Source: Solea solea
Lineage: Eukaryota; Chordata; Actinopteri; Pleuronectiformes; Soleidae
DNA length: 64,000 bases
Assembly: GCF_958295425.1 (NCBI RefSeq)
Contig: NC_081136.1
Coordinates: 27,084,077-27,148,076 of the forward strand
Direction: 5' to 3'
Made by a program: the position numbers and the translations under genes. Under the pieces are notes generated by a model. It was not told where the DNA came from. It saw nothing but the letters and a program-made list of their open reading frames with translations, and did no database searches. This document shows, in pieces, positions 59,509 to 64,000 of the stretch (position 1 is the first letter of the stretch; each line of letters starts with the position of its first letter).

Positions 59509-59728
59509 TCCATAGTGGTGCAGCACTGCAGCCAATCTCCCTGTCATTTCCTCGGGAAGACTAACAAGATGCGAGCAAATAATGAAGAGTCCCTTGTTCC
59601 CCTAAATTCATTCAGCAGCAGTACTACTGCTGTATTATTAGGCGATCAGCAGCCACTACCTGCTGCAGGCAGCAGGCGGTGGAGCGGCTCCTTGCTTGTT
59701 GCACACACACCGCTCCAGCCTGCGGCAG
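59509..59728 (+). CDS. candidate internal exon of an unrecognised gene
   Basis: The segment starts after a strong acceptor (pyrimidine-rich tract, then GGCTTTCTGTAG, ending at 59508) and ends at a near-consensus donor, CGGCAG followed by GTAAGAGAC. One frame is open across all 220 bases, so the exon would change phase by one. It contains an ATG in good context (AACAAGATGC, 59569), after which the peptide runs MRANNEESLVPLNSFSSSTT and continues with an Ala/Gly/Arg/Ser-rich part. It is GC-richer than its flanks. I do not recognise the protein. It could be an alternative first or internal exon, a non-coding transcript exon, or chance. No partner exon was found in the window. Confidence 0.3.
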
Positions 59729-61799
59729 GTAAGAGACAGAATTAGACAGAAATTTCGTCAGCAAGCGGAAGCATGATGAAAAGGCTGACAATGGACTGGT
59801 TGTCAATAAAATGAGACATCTGTTGTATGTGGATACGTGATGATGTTGAACAGAAAAACTGCTGTGGAAGACTTATAAAGTTAAAGACACGCGCATAAAA
59901 GTATGATGAATGAATACAATGGAAGGCACAGTAAAGTCAAAATAAAGACAACGAGAGAGCTGCAAAATAAAAAAAAATGGTTTTATATCAGGCCTGCAAA
60001 TAGTAATTATTACATTAAATATCAGAACATAGTTTGTAGTTAAAGTCAACAGTAGTGCCTTTAAGTTTAAATCTGTCACAGTTGCTTTGCTCTGGAGCCA
60101 CTGTAGAATTTTAAATAGGCTTGAGTAAATTAAATATAAAAACAAACATATCTGCAATGCTTGTAAGTCTATGGCCGGATCATCCAGCCCTAACTAAAAC
60201 CTATGATTCTCTAGCTAAAGAAGCACTTCCCTTTCACAGAGAGGGAGCTCATGTAACCACGGAAACCATCTGCGAAGCCACACAAAAGAAGCAAGTAAAA
60301 ACCAATGGGGATCGAACACTCCAGTTGACTGCCACTTATTTACTGTGTGTGTGTGTGGGGGGGGGGGGTCTTGTTTTTAGGCTCAGTTCATCTTCTATGA
60401 ATAGACAGTGTTGCTCGTCATCTGGTAGGATGATATCTTTTTACTATAACCTGTGTTCTGATCGACTGTTGTAACACAACCAGTGTCGACTAAAGATTTT
60501 ATGAATCGATATGGGATCTTCCAAATAAAAAGGGTTAGCTCTTCTACTTGCTCATGGTCACTGACACACACACCAGTCAGTCATGCCCCTTTAAAGTTTT
60601 AGTGTGTCTCCAAGTTTGAAATCCCCTGGGCTAGTTGCATTTCAGATTTCCCTCACATGTATGCAGAAAAACTGCATTATTATCATTTGCCTGAGAAACT
60701 CTGGAGTTGAGGTTTCACCCATGTCAAAATCTTTGGACTGTACAAAGTCTGTAATGTGCAAAAAAAAAATTATCCATAATTTTCAGTGAGAGCGGATGTC
60801 CCATGATTATGCTGGGAAATTAAACTGATTTGATTTGGTTGCTTAAGATATTTTTGCTATGTTTGGGTGTAAATCTTTATTTTCTCTTCTCCAGATGCAC
60901 AGTTTATTCATGCTTTAAGTTATAATGTTACTTCAATTTATCGTCTTAAATATTCTTATCTAGGGTATCACTAATTATTAGGTATATAAGTTATGTAAAG
61001 GCTTTTTGATAATGAACAGATAAGCATCTGTGCTTCTGGCAGTGTTGCTGTTTCTCATTAATGATCCTGCATGTTGAGGAATTGCCTGAAAATTGTGAAA
61101 GACAATGATTCTTCATGGTGTTGCCAATTACTGAGGTTCATCATGATTAACGTGATGTTATATATTGGCCTTGTTGTGCCTCTGTTGTAAAACTGAAATC
61201 CTCAAATGACCCAAGCTCTTGTTTGTGCATTTGCTTATTCACTACTAATTAGTCACATCTGACCAGTAACACATGATTATGAAAAGAATTGGTATCAAAT
61301 TTTCCCAATAAAGCCTTGTATTAGCTCAGACAGATAAGCTTTTCTTTTGCTGTTTATTAGGTTTGTATTTTTCAATCTGTGTCTTCTGGGGTGAACAAGG
61401 CAGGAACAATAAGCAATGTTGTGTCAAAGGAATCCATCTGAGTCGGTGCTGCAGTGTGGCGCGGCGCACACACATGCCTCAGGACACGGTAGCAGGCTCT
61501 CAACATTTTTGTTCTCCCCCTGTGTAGTTTTAAGTGTGTTGGAAATCTTGAGTTTGGCCATCAAAGCAGTGCCCTGACCGTTAATGGCTTTACGGCTTGT
61601 TAGTTAGTTTTACTCAGGAGGAGGGTGTATGTGTATGTGTGTTCAGGGGGAGGTGTCATTTGGAGTAAAGAGTAAGGAGGACAGTACTCGGGTCTTCCTG
61701 GACATTTACATTCAGTGCCTGAAAACACACTTTTCTATACATAGGACACACATCCAAGATTCTACTGTGTCTAATGTATTTTGACTCATATACACAACA
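59729..61799. other. non-coding stretch
   Basis: No gene. It contains a G12 run at 60357-60368 directly after a GT tract, and AT-rich DNA. The 117-codon frame at 60121-60474 crosses the G run and has no domain. A moderately complex patch near 61050-61160 (GATCCTGCATGTTGAGGAAT) is too weak to call. Confidence 0.55.
60357..60368 (+). repeat. G12 run next to a GT tract
   Basis: Twelve G after (TG)n. Confidence 0.9.
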
Positions 61800-62100
61800 C
61801 AAACAAATAGGGGCCAGCATGTCGATAGTCATCTCTCTTTCTGCCGCTCTCTCTGGGAGTCCGGTGAGGCCTGGCCTAATTGAGCTGGCCTCAGGAAGCC
61901 CATCATTAGCCCTGCTGCTCCGGTCACACATGGCCACCAGATGTGAGTCCAGCCACAATGGAATGCCGAGTGCCACTCTTTCTCTCTGTCTTCCTTTCCC
62001 TCTCTCCCTCTCTCTATCTCTTCATTGCCGTCACTCTCTAGTTTAATAAATTGGCTTTTGTTTCCGTGCAGCCATTGTCCGTTAAGCCTACTGCTCTGTG
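61800..62100. promoter_or_regulatory. enhancer-like block
   Basis: A complex, repeat-free part (61800-61980) with GGCCTAATTGAGCTGGCC (TAATTG at 61877-61882) and CCCATCATTAGCCCTG. It is split by a CT-rich patch (61978-62030) from TCTAGTTTAATAAATTGGC and TGCAGCCATTGTCCGTTAAG. Texture and homeodomain cores resemble conserved non-coding elements. The 90- and 106-codon frames here are not protein-like. Inference. Confidence 0.35.
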
Positions 62101-63791
62101 TATGAGAGAAGTCATCAGGGCCTGAATGGGATGCTTTGTACCAACAATGGACAGAAATAGAAGAGGGAGACAGCAGATTGAGAGAAAGAGGGGGTGAGAC
62201 AGAGAGGGGGAAAAGAGGGATGAGGGGGAGAGAGAGGAATAGTTTCTAGTGAGGATTTCTAAGTGCTTGTTTTTGCAGGTTCAGTGTTTTGGGGTCATGA
62301 AATATACATTGGATCTTTGTCACGTTCCAGCACATTAATGCACATTGTTAGATGCAGCTCTGTTTATCTGATAAAGTATGTGTATGGGCTTTTGCTGGTT
62401 TACTGTTCTTGTGAAAACAGAGTTACCTCACAAGGACATTAACAAGAAGGAGTAACTTCTTCTTAGCCTCAGACAAACGCTGTGGGTTTCTCATAATCTG
62501 TAGGGTTTGTCTTTCGTATATTTTCAGACACCTAGGATAAATTTGAAATACTGTCTATAAAGGAACATAAGTACTTGTATTTTAATCAATACAGCTGTCT
62601 GCAGCTCACTTGCCATGCACATTTTTTTTCCCTTCCATCTTAATTTTAGAATCCGAAGCCATTGCAGCAAATTTGTGGGTGAGATTACGCTCATGAGGAC
62701 AACACTCTCCGACATTGTTGTTTGATTTTGTTGTGCAGTCATTGCAGGTCGAAGACGACACAGTCTGTGCATGCGTATTGGCAAAAAGCTGCATGGATTC
62801 ATATTGGATAAATATCTAGGACCAAATACTGAAGTGACACAAATCTGTTTTGGAAAAACCAAAATTGATGTCCAGATTTCTGTGTCCTCTCTTCAGCCTG
62901 GTAATATGAACATAAGCCAGTTTATTGTTTGCAACGCTGGGACTCAGACATGTACAGAATCATGGAACACAGAACCCAAACCTGGTCAGGAAAAACAGAC
63001 CTGATCTGCACAGATAGCTCATCTAATTGCTTTGCAAGTGAACCTTGATTAACAAAAGCCGTGCTTTGTGTTATTCCTGATCATCAGCTAACATCAACAG
63101 CCTTCTCCCTTGCAGGAAAGTTTGTATATAAAGTATCAGGTTTTCTATCATCTCTCTGTAGCTGATTTTAAAATAGCAGCATGGCAAACCTGAACTACTT
63201 ATGATTTCAGATTAAAAAGCAAAAAGAAAGATGACAAATCTTGATTCTTTTACAATCAAATCAGGTTTTTTTTTGTCTATGCAGTTATTACAATGTTAAA
63301 CAGAACCAGGGACCTGCAGTAATAGAACAGGACTTGACCCTGGACCTAATGTGTATCTGAACTCAGGTCAGGTCCTAGATTGTGCCGACCTGAACTGATA
63401 CAAAAAAGACCATGTTTGCTTGAATCTACCAGACAAATGCATTTATACTGTATGCAAGGACACACATACACGCTGGATGAAAATGCTGCTGTCATAGAGA
63501 GGTACACTGCACACTTTTGAACAGTGGCATAAATGTTGCTAACAAGCTTAGATGAAAACCTTTCTATCTGTTTATAAACAAAAATAAATAACCCCCTATT
63601 TCCTCTCTCCCAGGACAAATGGATGAGCAGTGTATAATGTGACTCACATCCTGTACTAAAGACGCATACTGTAAACATATATACAATGTGTGTCACAGGT
63701 CAGTCAAACGCCTCTGAATTTTCCCCATGATAAACAGCACATGTGTTCTTCAACTGAAAAATGTCTTTTAGCCATATAGGGGAGGTGTCCC
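62101..63791. other. non-coding stretch
   Basis: A purine-rich patch is at 62155-62245; the rest is ordinary AT-rich sequence. The frames at 62524-62862 (minus) and 62771-63004 (plus) have no domain and overlap each other. Confidence 0.55.

Positions 63792-63828
<37 letters not shown>
63792..63828. repeat. (GT)n(GC)n microsatellite
   Basis: About 14 GT units that pass directly into GCGCGCGCGC. The alternating GC end is among the most favourable sequences for Z-DNA. Confidence 0.95.
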
Positions 63829-63829
<1 letters not shown>

Positions 63830-64000
63830 AGTGTGTGGGTTAAAATGCTCGGCAATGCGTGATACATTTCGACGGCTGCCCTCATTTGAGACAAATGTAA
63901 TTATCATGCATGACTGAGTTTTTTCTTATTATTGAAAAGTTAAGTTGCTAATCTGTGAAGTTGTTTCTCAGCTGATTGATTTCATTATCTGGCAGCATGA
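63829..64000. other. non-coding end of window
   Basis: AT-rich sequence; nothing recognised. Confidence 0.55.

Overview
This window looks like AT-rich, non-coding vertebrate DNA, most likely from a teleost fish. The evidence is the very high density of (CA)n/(GT)n and (GA)n microsatellites and the presence of interspersed repeats I recognise as teleost families: hAT miniature elements, a Kolobok relic with a THAP-domain remnant, Tc1-like relics, an RTE-type LINE fragment and several copies of an L2-type LINE 3' tail. Family names are from memory of these sequences; no database search was possible. The species cannot be named.

No complete protein-coding gene, rRNA, tRNA or known microRNA could be supported. 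The longest open frames (about 120-170 codons) lie in pyrimidine/purine-rich tracts, CA repeats or transposon relics and lack protein-like composition. The layout fits a gene desert or the inside of a very large intron. The first ~480 bases read like a 3' untranslated tail ending in a polyadenylation signal (AATAAA at 456). One 220-base segment (59509-59728) is bounded by strong splice signals and is open in one frame; it is the best candidate exon.

Region by region: 1-3.8 kb, possible 3' UTR then unremarkable sequence with one homeodomain-site-rich block near 1.25 kb. 3.78-4.18 kb, a short hAT element with intact terminal repeats and an 8-bp target duplication. 4.2-20 kb, mostly single-copy-looking DNA with microsatellites, an L2 tail (11.1 kb), possible hAT fragments (13.1-13.8 kb) and several enhancer-like blocks. 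20-35 kb, another hAT element (20.2 kb), a compound CA/GA microsatellite, enhancer-like blocks (22.7, 23.5, 24.1, 27.2-27.7, 31.6 kb), a repeat fragment at 26.4 kb, Tc1/L2 pieces at 28-29 kb and a miniature element at 34.8 kb. 35-45 kb, quiet DNA, a strong enhancer-like block at 42.48-42.94 kb, then a purine-rich tract split by a dispersed repeat. 45-48 kb, a 199-bp perfect (GT)n and the Kolobok relic. 48-64 kb, enhancer-like blocks (48.1, 49.7, 57.7, 61.8 kb), Tc1 and RTE relics, a hAT/L2 pair and the candidate exon.

The functional content that can be argued from sequence is regulatory: blocks of locally complex, homeodomain/POU/SOX/TCF-site-bearing sequence between repeats, as expected near a developmental regulator. 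These enhancer calls are inferences and need alignment to other fish and tetrapods. No novel multi-gene system is visible.
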